From NCBI GenBank assembly GCA_001189345.1, contig LFKV01000001.1:62001-126000 (forward strand): 64,000 nt of DNA, given 5' to 3'. A model generated the notes under the pieces. The model made no database searches. It was not told where the DNA came from and saw only the letters and a program-made list of their open reading frames with translations. The DNA is from Candidatus Paraburkholderia kirkii. Lineage in GTDB: Bacteria; Pseudomonadota; Gammaproteobacteria; Burkholderiales; Burkholderiaceae. Of the stretch, positions 1 to 9,590 are shown piece after piece. Every line of letters starts with the position of its first letter. The first letter of the stretch is position 1. A program made the position numbers and the translations under genes.

Positions 1-148
1 CGGTGGCGGCGACGAGCGCACGGGCGATCGCAACGGGATCGCTCGTCGCGCACAACGAGGACTGGATCGGCCGGTAGCGCGAACGCTCGCCGCGCACCGC
101 GCGCACCGCATGGCCGTCGAGCAGATCGAGAACGGGTATCACCTGCAT
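1..148 (-). CDS. HisA-family protein of the H4MPT/methanofuran locus (5' part only)
   Basis: The first 49 codons of a minus-strand gene are visible before the window edge. The start reads MQVIPVLDLLDGHAVRAV, followed by RGERSRYRPIQ, which matches the N-terminus of the HisA-like (beta-alpha)8-barrel proteins found beside methanofuran and methanopterin genes in methylotrophs. True HisA also begins with a conserved IPAIDL-type strand, so a histidine-biosynthesis assignment cannot be excluded from this fragment, but the context favours the C1-locus paralogue. No stop or frameshift is seen in the visible part. Its ATG (146-148) overlaps the proposed start of the divergent ATP-grasp gene at the palindrome CATG, so at least one of the two starts may be misplaced. 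Confidence 0.6.
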   Translation of the reverse strand, partial: MQVIPVLDLLDGHAVRAVRGERSRYRPIQSSLCATSDPVAIARALVAAT

Positions 149-1197
149 GGATGGCTTTCCTTTGATCAAGATCTTTGTATTCGAGTATCTCACCGGCGGC
201 GGCATCGATCCGGACGCGGCGGGCATGGGCAGCCTCGCCGATCTCTCGGCGCTGATCGTCGAGGGCCGCGTGATGCGCGATGCCATCACCGCCGACCTGC
301 GCGCGCTGCCGGGCATCGAGGTGACCGTTGCGAGCTCGCGCTTCGAACAGTTCGACGACGCCCGGCGCCACGTGCGCGGGCAGCCGGGCGAGCCGCTCAC
401 GCGCTTCGTCGCCCGCATGGCCCGCGAACACGACTATGCCTGCATCGTCGCGCCCGAGTGCGACGGATTGCTCCTCAAGCTCTACGACGCCGTCGGCCAG
501 GCGCGCTGGCTCGGCTGCGCGAAGGAAGCGCGCGGCATCGAGCAAGAGCGCGACGGCCGCGTGTCTCGCCGCGCGCGGCATCGCCGCCACGCCCGCGCTC
601 GAATCCGACGCCGCCGTCGCGGGAGCCGGCCGCCGCTGGGTCGTCAAGCCCGACGACGGCGCGGGCGGCCTCGATGCCTACGTCTATGACGATCTCGATG
701 CCGCGCGCGCCGAATACGAAACGCGCGCGGCATCGGGCCGCAATCCCGTGCTGCAGGAATGGATCGACGGCGAACCGCTGAGTCTTTCGCTCATCTACCG
801 CGAGCGCCTCGCGCGGCTCGTCAGCATCAACCGGCAGCGCATCGGACTGTCGGGTGCGGCGGGGTCGGAGCGCCGCGAGCGCATCGTCCAGTTCGACGGC
901 GTGGACGTCGATCGCATCGAGCGGCACGGACCGCAGGGGCGCGCGCTGGAGCGTCTGGCGCTGCGGGTCGCCGAGGCGTTCCCCGGCTTGCGCGACTTCG
1001 TGGACATCGATGTCGTGTGGCATCCGGAGTTGGGACCAATCGTGATCGAGGTCAATCCGCGTCTGACGGTCGCGTATGCGGAACTGAGCTGGCGCGGTGG
1101 GAAGAACCTCGCGGCAGAGTTGCTCGCGGCGCATCGCGTGCCCGGCTTCGACGGCGACGCCCGACGCCTGCGCGCATGCGGCGGAGCATCGTCATGA
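147..1197 (+). pseudogene. ATP-grasp protein, MfnD-like (tyramine-glutamate ligase family), frameshifted
   Basis: The frame opened at ATG 147 encodes IFVFEYLTGGG and runs to about position 540. The rest of the protein continues in another frame (AASSKSATAACLAARGIAAT onward) to the TGA at 1195-1197. ATP-grasp signatures in the second part are WVVKPDDGAGG (nucleotide-binding lysine and small loop), VLQEWIDGEPLS and, near the end, VIEVNPRLTVAY (metal ligands). Family knowledge: MfnD is the ATP-grasp ligase that adds glutamate to tyramine in methanofuran synthesis, and bacterial homologues sit in C1 clusters. One indel near 530-545 therefore splits a protein of about 350 residues. The stop overlaps the ATG of the next gene (ATGA), typical of translational coupling in one operon. 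Confidence 0.75.
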
Positions 1198-2313
1198 CGA
1201 CGTTTTCCGAGGCGCCGGTGTTCGGCTGGGACGTGGGCGGCGCGCACGTCAAGGTATCGCTGGCGACGCGCGCGGGCGCGCTCGTCGACGTCGCGCAATG
1301 GGCGTGTCCGCTGTGGCAGGGCATCGCGCATTTGGAGCGCGTGATCGACGGCGTGCTGGAGCGCTGGCCCGGCGCCGCCGATGCGTCGGCGCGCCACGCC
1401 GTCACGATGACGGGCGAAATGGTCGATCTCTTCGCCGACCGCGCCGAGGGCGCGCACGCTCACGCGAACGCTGGTTCAATGGCTCGGTCCGCGCACGATG
1501 TTCTATGCGGGAGATGCGGGCTGGCTCGCGCGCTCGGCGTGCGCGGACGGCTGGCGCAAGGTGGCGTCGGCGAACTGGCTCGCGACCGCGCAATGGGTCG
1601 CGACGCGCGTCCCCGATGCATTGCTCGTCGATATCGGCAGCAAGACCACGGACATCATTCCGATCGTCGGCTCCCGTGTCGCGGCGCGCGGCGCGAACGA
1701 CGCGGAGCGTCTGATGAGCGGCGAGCTCGTCTATCAGGGCGTCGTGCGCACGCCGTTGTGCGGGGTAGCGCATCGCATCGCGTTTCGCGGCGAGACGAAC
1801 GAATGGTTCGCGACCACCGCGGACGTGTATCGTCTGACAGGTGAGCTGCGGCCCGAGCACGATCAGCATCCGAGCGCGGACAACGGGCCGAAAACGGAGG
1901 CCGCGAGCCGCGCGCGCATTGCGCGGATGATCGGCCGCGACGCCGCCGATGCGAGCGACGCCGAATGGCGGAGCTTCGCACAAGGCTGGCGGCACGAGCA
2001 GCTGCGCACGCTCGAGGCGAATCTCGCGCGCGTGATCGCGGGGGATGCGGCGCTTGCGGTGGCGCCGATCGTGGGCGCGGGCTGCGGACGTTTTCTTGCG
2101 GCGGCGCTCGCGCGGCAGGCGGCGCGCAGTTATATCGATTTCGCGCGGCTCGCGGGCGTTGCGGATGACGATGCGACGCGTGCCGAATGGATATCGACGT
2201 GCGCGCCGAGCGTGGCGGTTGCGCTGCTTGCGTCGATGGCGGCGAGCGGAGCGAAGGGCGCGGCGGGCGACGAAGGGCATCCTTCGAACGATGCGTCGCC
2301 GCGCGCTGCGTGA
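1194..2313 (+). pseudogene. Hydantoinase/oxoprolinase-like protein, MfnF-like (H4MPT-linked C1 pathway), frameshifted
   Basis: The gene starts at ATG 1194, overlapping the previous stop. The N-terminal part contains FGWDVGGAHVKVSL, an ASKHA-type phosphate-binding loop, and VTMTGEMVDLFADR. The frame shifts near 1455, after which GPRTMFYAGDAGWLA, NWLATAQWVA and LLVDIGSKTTDIIPI (second phosphate loop) continue to the stop at 2313. This pattern matches the hydantoinase A-like proteins annotated as H4MPT-linked C1 transfer pathway proteins. The archaeal relative MfnF condenses the furan and tyramine halves of methanofuran. A single indel breaks the gene and the remainder is well conserved, suggesting recent loss. 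The exact reaction in this bacterium is inferred from the family. Confidence 0.75.
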
Positions 2314-2373
2314 TAGCTTATGGAATTGAACGGATGCGTGGCCCGGCGGCATGATCGAACGAGGACAGGAACC

Positions 2374-2901
2374 ATGTGGGTGGTGAAGATCGGGGGTAGC
2401 CTCAGTCACGACTCGGCGCTGCGCGAGTGGCTCACGCGGCTATGGGAAGTGGGCGGAGGGCGCGTCGTGATCGTGCCGGGCGGGGGCGATTTCGCGGACG
2501 CGGTGCGGCAATATCAGCGTGAATGGCATTTCGACGACCTCGCCGCCCACAACATGTGTCTGCTCGCGATGGCGCAGTCCGCGATTCTGATGCAGGGCGT
2601 GGTGCCGGAGCTGGTGCTGGCGTCGAATGAGAATCGCATACGGCGGGCGTTGCGCGACGGACGTGTTGCGGTATGGGTGCCGACAGATCTGATGCGTTTG
2701 ACGCCGGATTCGATGACCAATTGGGTTACGACTTCAGACAGCTTTGCGGCGTGGCTTTCGACTTCGCTCAACGCGGAGCGGCTGATGATCGTGAAGTCGT
2801 ACGAGGTGGGGGTGAATACACCGTTGGAGGCGGTGGCCGCGGATGGCATTTTGGATCGGCGGTTTCCGGCTTATGTGCGGGATGCTAACTATTATTGTTG
2901 A
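2374..2901 (+). CDS. Amino-acid-kinase family protein, MfnE-like
   Basis: This 175-residue open frame begins WVVKIGGSLSHDSALREWL and contains VVIVPGGGDFADAVRQ, the glycine-rich nucleotide-binding segments of the amino-acid/uridylate kinase superfamily. Near the end LMIVKSYEVG and AVAADGILDRRFP complete the fold. In methanofuran synthesis MfnE, a kinase of this superfamily, activates the aminomethylfuran phosphate, and the position beside mfnD- and mfnF-like genes supports that role. A ribosome-binding site, GAGGACAGGA, precedes ATG 2374. It is the only visibly intact biosynthetic gene of the locus, apart from the HisA-like fragment. Its stop codon is followed within a few tens of bases by a repeat island, so the native 3' neighbourhood has been replaced. 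It may be functionally useless because its partners are broken. Confidence 0.7.
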   Translation: MWVVKIGGSLSHDSALREWLTRLWEVGGGRVVIVPGGGDFADAVRQYQREWHFDDLAAHNMCLLAMAQSAILMQGVVPELVLASNENRIRRALRDGRVAVWVPTDLMRLTPDSMTNWVTTSDSFAAWLSTSLNAERLMIVKSYEVGVNTPLEAVAADGILDRRFPAYVRDANYYC

Positions 2902-3159
2902 GATTTTTGGCAAGCGGGATGCTGGGGTTGTGAGGGATCGGTTGCTTAATGTGGCGGTTTAGGTTGTTTTTTGTTTGCTTGGACTTTTTTCGTGAAACTT
3001 GTTTTCTTATTGGTCTATAAGCGTTGCCCCTGTGCGGGGCTGCAGTCACTTTCTTTGCTGCGGCAGAGAAAGTAACCAAAGAAAGCAGCTTTTGGCCCGG
3101 AGTGCGAGAGGCGGGCTCGTCGTCATGTTTCGAAGTGGCCCAGCCTCTAAGAGACGGTT

Positions 3160-3977
3160 TCATAAAGGCTGTTGAGATTGCCGAAGAGTGTTCCAGCAGA
3201 TCAAGCAACAACCGAGTTTGAGGAACGCTTCATGAATGTCCGCACGACGTTCGAAGCGAGTACGTAGACGGCGGAAGTTATGCAACCAGGCATGTGTACG
3301 TTCGACGACCCAACGGACTTTCCCAAGGCCGCTACCGTGCGGGTGACCGCGCCGCGCGATGCTGGTGGGAATGTTGCGCGCGTGAAGGAGGCACCGGTAC
3401 TTGTCATGATCGTAACCGCGGTCGGCATAAACACAGCCAGGGCGACTCAGCGGCCGGCCGCGCACGCCGCCAATCGGTACGATGGCCTCGATCAACGGGA
3501 TCAGTTGGGTGACGTCGTGACGATTGGCGCCGGTCAGGATTGCCGCGATCGGCGTACCGTTGGCGTCGGTGGTGACGTGGTGCTTGGAACCGGGTCGTGC
3601 TCGGTCGGTGGGGTTCGGGCCAGTTTTTCGCCCGCCCCAACCGCACGAATCGACGATGAGTCGACGACGACGCGGGAGAAGTCGATCTTCCCGGCCGCTC
3701 GTAGTTTCGCCAGCAGCAGTGCGTGCAGTCGATCCCACACGCCGGCTTGCTGCCAATCGCGCAGCCTGCGCCAGCAACTGACGCCAGAGCCACATCCCAT
3801 CTCCGCTGGCAGATCTCGCCACCGGATGCCGGTCTTCAGCACGAACAAGATGCCGGTCAGCGCAGCCCGATCCGGTACCGGCTTGCGGCCCGGATACTTG
3901 AAGCGGCGCGGCTTCGCTGGTGGTAGCAGTGGCTCGATCAGTGCCCACAGTTCGTCGTCGATGATTGGTTTGCCCAT
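3160..3977 (-). CDS. IS5-family transposase (OrfA/OrfB joined by -1 frameshift)
   Basis: OrfA starts at ATG 3977 with MGKPIIDDELWALIEPLLPP and includes GRKPVPDRAALTGILFVLKT and WRDLPAEMG, typical of IS5/IS427 N-termini. It carries the first catalytic aspartate in RVVVDSSSIRAV. OrfB continues one base back at a GAAAAAC slip site near 3625-3635 with GGRKTGPNPTDRARPGSKHH. It holds the second aspartate (VYADRGYDHDK) and the glutamate (VVERTHAWL) of the DDE triad, ending at 3160. All catalytic residues are present, so the element may still be active if the programmed frameshift works. Two-frame organisation is normal for this group, so the shift is not counted as decay. Confidence 0.85.
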
Positions 3978-4024
3978 CTCCTCGATCCTGTTGTCACAAC
4001 GATCGAGGTTAACAGGTTGCGTTA

Positions 4025-4064
4025 CGGGTTAACAGCCCCTAAGACGGGTTAACAGCCCCTAAGA
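4025..4064. repeat. Perfect 20-bp tandem repeat inside the IS5 right end
   Basis: The unit ACGGGTTAACAGCCCCTAAG occurs twice without mismatch at 4025-4044 and 4045-4064, directly upstream of the transposase start and beside the right terminal repeat. A local duplication during transposition or a transposase-binding site are both possible. Confidence 0.9.
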
Positions 4065-4577
4065 GATCTTTTTGAAACCAATTCTAAGTGTCGCCCTCAA
4101 AAGGCTCACGCGGCTTGGCTCGCGCACGGTCTGCCTAGCTAGTCACCCAAGGTCGCTGGTTCAGCACGAAAGAGCACCGGCCCGCTTCGCGGCCGAAGGG
4201 TAAATTGGGTATGCGCGTGCTTCTCTACCTAACGTCTCCATCTCACCGCATCCGCCAAAGATTGGTTTCCCTTGCATACCGGACGGCAGCGCGCAGCGCA
4301 GTGCCGGAGCTTGCTGGTGCTGAAACAGTGTGCTAAGGGGTTTCGGGCGGCAGACCGTGCGCGTGCCAGGCCCGATGGGGCCTTTGAGGGCACTCGCTAT
4401 TGAGCCCACCGGCGGCTGGCACGCGTGGCCAAACTGCGTGTGACCGCGGGCGGATGAGAAGCTGCTTTCTTTGGTTACTTTCTTTGCAGCAGCAAAGAAA
4501 GTGACTGCTGCCCCGCACAGGGGCAGTGCTAATAGACCGATAAGAAAACAAGTTTCACGAAATCCCAGGCAAACGAA

Positions 4578-5275
4578 CCAACCCAACATCCCCCCATGCA
4601 ACGCCCGCGCCCACATCTCGACGCGCTTGAGATCAAGCCTCCCCCTTCGCCCATTGCGCTCATCGCAAAGCGCGCCGCGAAACTCCGCAATGTCCGGCGC
4701 AAGCAGCCGAATCCTCTCGAGATCACCCCAACCCAGCGAACCAGCGACCGCGGTCATTGTCCCGCGCGACTGGACATCGGCCATGCAAGCCGCAAGCATC
4801 CCGACATCGACGCAATCGAACAGCGTGCGCCCATTCTTGCTCGCCGTATCGAACACGATCCCGACAAAGCCCAGCTGCGCGGCAAGCGCCGCAAGCTCGC
4901 AGTCTACGCGCCGTCATCGGAAAGAAGAACCGGCACCACCACCGCCGGCAGACCGGCCAGATGCCGCAAGCAGGCAGCCGCACCGGCACCCGGCGATATG
5001 CCCACCTTCACATAATCGACGCCGGCAGCAGCGACATCCAGCACCCGTGTGGTCATCTCATCGAGCGCATCGTTGGGCAAATCGCCGATGGTCGCGCTGA
5101 TCGGCCGCAACGCATACTGCGCCCGCAATGCACTCACGATGCGCGCGATCTCGCCCGTCGCGACGCCGCCCAGCGCGCCCGCGCTCGGTTCCTTCAGGTC
5201 GATCAGCTTGGCGCCGGCCTTCGCGGCATTGAATGTTTCGTCCGCCGAGCGGACGCTCGCGAGCAATGCGGTCAT
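4578..5275 (-). pseudogene. mfnB: MfnB, (5-formylfuran-3-yl)methyl phosphate synthase (DUF556), frameshifted
   Basis: From ATG 5275 the protein begins MTALLASVRSADETFNAAKAG, then LIDLKEPSAGALGGV, ISATIGDLP and DYVKVGIS. These are hallmarks of the MfnB/DUF556 family, which makes the furan precursor of methanofuran from glyceraldehyde-3-phosphate. At about 4905-4915 the frame shifts: VPVLLSDDG is followed by a premature TAG, and ELAALAAQLGFVGIVFDT continues in another frame. Removing a duplicated two-base GC restores DDGVDCELAAL, so the lesion is probably a 2-bp insertion. After ALHGGMLGW at about 4578 the sequence runs into repeat island A and the native C-terminus is not recognisable. About 230 of the usual 235-250 residues remain. 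Confidence 0.85.
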
Positions 5276-5310
5276 CGTCAAAACTCCAGAGGGAATACTA
5301 CGGAAGTGCG

Positions 5311-5887
5311 TCAGGTGAGCGCCTTCGCGCGATGCGCTTCGATGGAGCGCAACAGCCATTGCCATGCCTCGCGCTCGGCATCGCCCGCGGTCTTGTCGAT
5401 CGCGATTTGCAGATACGCGATTTCACGGTCCACCTTCTCCAGCGGCAGCATGAACAGCCGGCTCACCAGAATCGCGCCTTCGACCACGGCCGCCTGTGCG
5501 CGATTGAAGCCCGGAAACGGTGCGTGCGTCGCGCGATGCACGCATTCCATGCGCAGCACGGGACGCGCGGCGTCGTCGTGCAACTCGGGCCAGGCGCAAC
5601 TCGTTGTGCGCAAGCGTTTCAGCGAGGCGCACGCTTGGCACCGTGCTCGCGATTACCGTCGGCCAGTCGCGCGCGTAACCCGCGTAACCCGTCACGCAGC
5701 CCGCGAACACCCGCACGTCCGTCGTGAAGTTGATGACCGCGCTCTTCGTCGCGATGACGTTGTCGAGCGTGGTCGACGGGCGAAACGGCGCAAGGATCGC
5801 GAAGCCTTCCTCGAAGCGAACGCCCATCGGTGCGATGTGCGGCCGGCCGTCGCGATCCGCGGTCGTGACGATGGTCTCGTAAATCAT
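5311..5887 (-). pseudogene. DUF447-family protein of the methanopterin/C1 locus, frameshifted
   Basis: ATG 5887 opens MIYETIVTTADRDGRPHIAP, MGVRFEEGFAILAPFRPS and NVIATKSAVINFTTDVRVFAG, matching the flavin-reductase-like fold of DUF447 proteins that cluster with methanopterin genes. Near 5600 the frame changes, and PELHDDAARPVLRMECVHR followed by GFNRAQAAVVEGAILVSRL completes the protein to 5311. The gene lies 35 bp upstream of mfnB on the same strand, so the two were probably co-transcribed. The biochemical role of DUF447 is not firmly known to me. One indel is the only obvious lesion. Confidence 0.7.
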
Positions 5888-5983
5888 GATGCGCGGTTCA
5901 ATCCGGTCGGCTCAAGGACATTCGGACCGCACGAAGTAGCCATATCTCCTTTCGACGCGGCCTCGTGCGGGTTTCATCCGCAT

Positions 5984-6058
5984 TCAGCGGGTGGCGATAT
6001 ACATCGTGATTTCGAAACCAAAACGCATATCGGTGAAGCTAGGCGTGGTCCATTGCAT
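5984..6058 (-). CDS. pqqA: PqqA, precursor peptide of pyrroloquinoline quinone
   Basis: This 24-codon gene reads QWTTPSFTDMRFGFEITMY and ends IATR. It is close to the PqqA consensus with the invariant E-x-x-x-Y pair (here EITMY), whose Glu and Tyr are crosslinked to make PQQ, cofactor of methanol and glucose dehydrogenases. A GGAGG ribosome-binding site lies 7 bases before the ATG at 6058; an earlier ATG six bases upstream is too close to it. The peptide is intact although its surroundings are broken. No pqqBCDE genes are in the window, so it is either an orphan copy serving a pathway encoded elsewhere, or a relic. It lies 96 bp upstream of the DUF447 gene on the same strand. Confidence 0.85.
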   Translation of the reverse strand: MQWTTPSFTDMRFGFEITMYIATR

Positions 6059-7771
<1,713 letters not shown>

Positions 7772-8171
7772 GTTGTTGTTTGCTTGCTTGGGCTTTTTTC
7801 GTGAAACTTGTTTTCTTATTGGTCTATTAGCGTTGCCCCTGTGCGGGGCGGCAGCCACTTTCTTTGCTGCTGCAAAGAAAGCAGCTTTTGGCCCGGAGAG
7901 CTTGAGACGGGCTCGTCGTCATGGTTCGGATTGGCCTAGCCCCTAAAGAGTGCCCTCAAAGGACGAACGGGGCTTGGCTCGCGCACGGTCTGACTAGCTA
8001 GTCCGTTAAGCGCGTGGGTTCAGCACCAAAAAGCTTCGGCACAGCGCTGTGCGCTGCCGTAGGGTATGCAAGGGAAACCAGCGGTTGGCGAATGCAGAGA
8101 GATTGAGGCGTTAGCAAGGAAGTGCGGGCAGACCCGATGGACCGGTCGCCCGCGCGTAGCTTGCTGATGCT

Positions 8172-8268
8172 GAACAACAGTTGCTCACGTTCGATATCTG
8201 TCAGGTTCATTTTGCCCATGACCTGTATCTGAACACAGACAGGGTGCTAATTCAATAACGCAGTGCAC
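8172..8268 (-). mobile_element. End fragment of an IS630-type element
   Basis: On the minus strand a TA at 8269-8270 is followed by a terminal sequence, ATTGAATTAGCACCCTGTCT, and then the transposase start MGKMNLTDIEREQLL. After that residue the frame passes into the shared repeat sequence. The same terminus and start recur at 16401-16490, so the two are copies of one IS, each heavily deleted. Confidence 0.75.
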
Positions 8269-8348
8269 TAGGCTTAAACATAGGCAGAAGACTACCTCAA
8301 AATTTAAGCGTCACCGCATGTCCGGCTTTTGCGGGAGGACGGCCCAGT

Positions 8349-8561
8349 CACTTCCACTTCACCCCGCTGCACGCGAGTTGGGTCAATCAGATCGAACTGT
8401 GGTTTGCCCGCTATACGCGGTGGGTGCTACGCCATGCCAATCATACCAGCACGGCGCATCTGCGCGAGCGCACCGAGCAGTTTATGCACGAGCATAATCA
8501 GGCAGCACGCCCCTACACATGAACTTTCCGGGGCTATCCGTTGCAAACGGGCACATCGTAA
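8349..8561 (+). pseudogene. IS630-family transposase, C-terminal fragment
   Basis: The sequence HFTPLHASWVNQIELWFARY and TAHLRERTEQFMHEHNQ is the C-terminal end of an IS630/Tc1-like DDE transposase; VNQIELWF contains the last catalytic acidic residue. The stop at 8520-8522 (TGA) replaces the tryptophan expected before TFRGYP, and the frame ends at 8561. The N-terminal two thirds are missing. The residues differ from the IS630 element at 16401-16743, so this is a second type. Confidence 0.75.
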
Positions 8562-8574
8562 TCGAGAGACAGAC

Positions 8575-8874
8575 ATGCCAGCCATACCCACTAAGCATTA
8601 CGCGACTGAACTCCAGCGTCAACTGCGCAGCTTGCTCGGCCATGAGCAGATCGTCACACAAACCTACGGGCGGCACCTGCTGATCAAACGTCTCGACGAT
8701 GACGAACCGACTGTTGTGGCGCGCCTTACCGAGCTCGCCCGGAATCGTTATAGTGCAGCCTTTCGCAGCCAAACCGGCCGATGGGAACCGCTGCCGGGCA
8801 CAGGTTCGCTCCACGAGATGGCCGAGATCGTCGTCACGCTCCTACAGCCATATTTGCAGCGCGATAATTATTAA
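8575..8874 (+). CDS. Hypothetical protein, 99 aa, within repeat island B
   Basis: I do not recognise this family. The frame starts MPAIPTKHYATELQRQLRSL, continues with GHEQIVTQTYGRHLLIKRLD and TVVARLTELARNRYSAAFRS, and ends YLQRDNY. It is predicted to be soluble, rich in charged and polar residues, without a signal peptide or membrane segment. It is fully open although everything around it is debris, and it lies 14 bp downstream of the IS630 transposase fragment, so it may be a passenger gene of that element or a host gene trapped in the island. A purine-rich GAGAGACAG stretch precedes the ATG. I propose no function. Confidence 0.5.
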   Translation: MPAIPTKHYATELQRQLRSLLGHEQIVTQTYGRHLLIKRLDDDEPTVVARLTELARNRYSAAFRSQTGRWEPLPGTGSLHEMAEIVVTLLQPYLQRDNY

Positions 8875-9156
8875 AGCCATTTAAGGGATATTGTACTAGC
8901 TTGTCAGACCGTGCGCGGTCCACGCCCAGTATGGCCTATGAGGGCACTCTCTACTGAGTCCACTGGCGGGTGGCAAGCGTGGCCAAACTGCGTGTGACCG
9001 CGGGCGGATCAGAAGCTGTTTTCTTTGGTTACTTTCTTTGCAGCAGCAAAGAAAGTAACTGCCGCCCCGCACAAGGGCAGTGCTAATAGACCGACAAGAA
9101 TTCAGGATTCCACGAAAAAAACCAAAAACCTACCACTCCCAACTAAGGATCCCGAA

Positions 9157-9575
9157 ATGAAGATAACGCAAGGAACATTCCCCTTCCCCCCCCCCCCTTA
9201 ACCAACGAAGAAATCTCCGCACAGATCAACTACGCACTGGACCAAGGCTGGGCCTGTTCGGTCGAATACACCGACGATTCCCACCCACGAAACACATACT
9301 GGGAAATGTGGGGCCTGCCCATATTCGATCTCCACGATGCCGCTGGCGCGCTGATGGAAGCCAACGCCTGTCGCAAGACATATCCGCACCACTACATTAA
9401 GGTCAACGCCTTCGACTCGGTGCGCGGCTTCGAAACCATGCGTCTGTCGTTCATCGTGAATCGCCCCGAGGAAGAAAAGGGTTTCCGCCTGGAGCGCCAG
9501 GACAACGCAGGCCGCGTGCAACGCTACGCCATCCGTACCTATGCGACCGACCGCCCCAGCGGCGAACGCTACCGA
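9157..9575 (+). pseudogene. cbbS: RuBisCO small subunit (red type), poly-C frameshift and lost stop
   Basis: ATG 9157 opens MKITQGTF, but a run of twelve C (9186-9197) then puts TAA in frame at 9199. The correct frame resumes at 9198 with [38 protein letters not shown] and [20 protein letters not shown], all typical red-type small-subunit sequence, to [11 protein letters not shown]. After this tyrosine CGA (9573-9575) stands where a stop would be expected, perhaps a mutated TGA. The frame then runs without interruption into cbbX, creating an artificial CbbS-CbbX fusion frame. Relative to homologues the C run appears two bases too long. The small subunit is required for catalysis, so this alone would inactivate RuBisCO. 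Confidence 0.88.
9186..9197 (+). repeat. Homopolymer of 12 C inside cbbS
   Basis: The run sits at codons 10-14 of cbbS and sets the reading frame. It is the longest C tract I noticed in the window and would be prone to slipped-strand changes or to sequencing error. Confidence 0.9.
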
Positions 9576-9590
9576 CGACGAGGAAATGCC

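Larger units (their letters stand above)
3151..4084 (-). mobile_element. IS5-family insertion sequence (IS427/IS402-like group)
   Basis: The element is about 934 bp. The ends are related inverted repeats: left GAGACGGTTTCATAAAGG, right (complement) GAATTGGTTTCAAAAAGA. A 3-bp TAA flanks it on both sides (3148-3150 and 4085-4087), matching the TNA target duplication of this group. It interrupts the repeat island: joining the flanks across the element restores the sequence seen uninterrupted near 7945-7965. The transposase is carried on the minus strand as two overlapping frames. A perfect 20-bp tandem repeat lies just inside the right end. Confidence 0.85.
2903..4577. repeat. Repeat island A: inverted pair of Burkholderia-type repeats carrying an IS5 element
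   Basis: About 2950-3110 reads into a segment with GTGAAACTTGTTTTCTTATT, GCCCCTGTGCGGGGC and a CTTTCTTTGC...AGAAAG hairpin. The same segment recurs inverted at about 4440-4570. It is also present at about 7770-7920 (direct) and 8990-9120 (inverted), so two inverted pairs exist in the window. Between the arms of this pair lies further shared sequence (around 4090-4440) plus the IS5 element at 3151-4084. The uninterrupted copy near 7950 confirms where the IS landed. The island abuts the stop of the mfnE-like gene and replaces the 3' end of the mfnB frame. No gene other than the transposase is supported here. Confidence 0.8.
7772..9120. repeat. Repeat island B between cbbL and cbbS
   Basis: This is a second inverted pair of the same repeat: direct arm about 7770-8170, inverted arm about 8890-9120. 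The shared core includes GTGAAACTTGTTTTCTTATT, GCCCCTGTGCGGGGC and the CTTTCTTTGC-TGCT-GCAAAGAAAG palindrome. Between the arms lie an IS630 end fragment, an IS630 transposase fragment of different type and one small open frame of unknown function. Native cbbL and cbbS are normally separated by a few tens of bases, so the island is an insertion of about 1.35 kb that would disrupt stoichiometric co-expression even without other lesions. Confidence 0.8.

Noticed and set aside
3160-3977. Transposase of the IS5 element as a frameshifted pseudogene.
   Set aside because: Two overlapping frames with a -1 slip site are the normal organisation of this IS group, and all catalytic residues are present.
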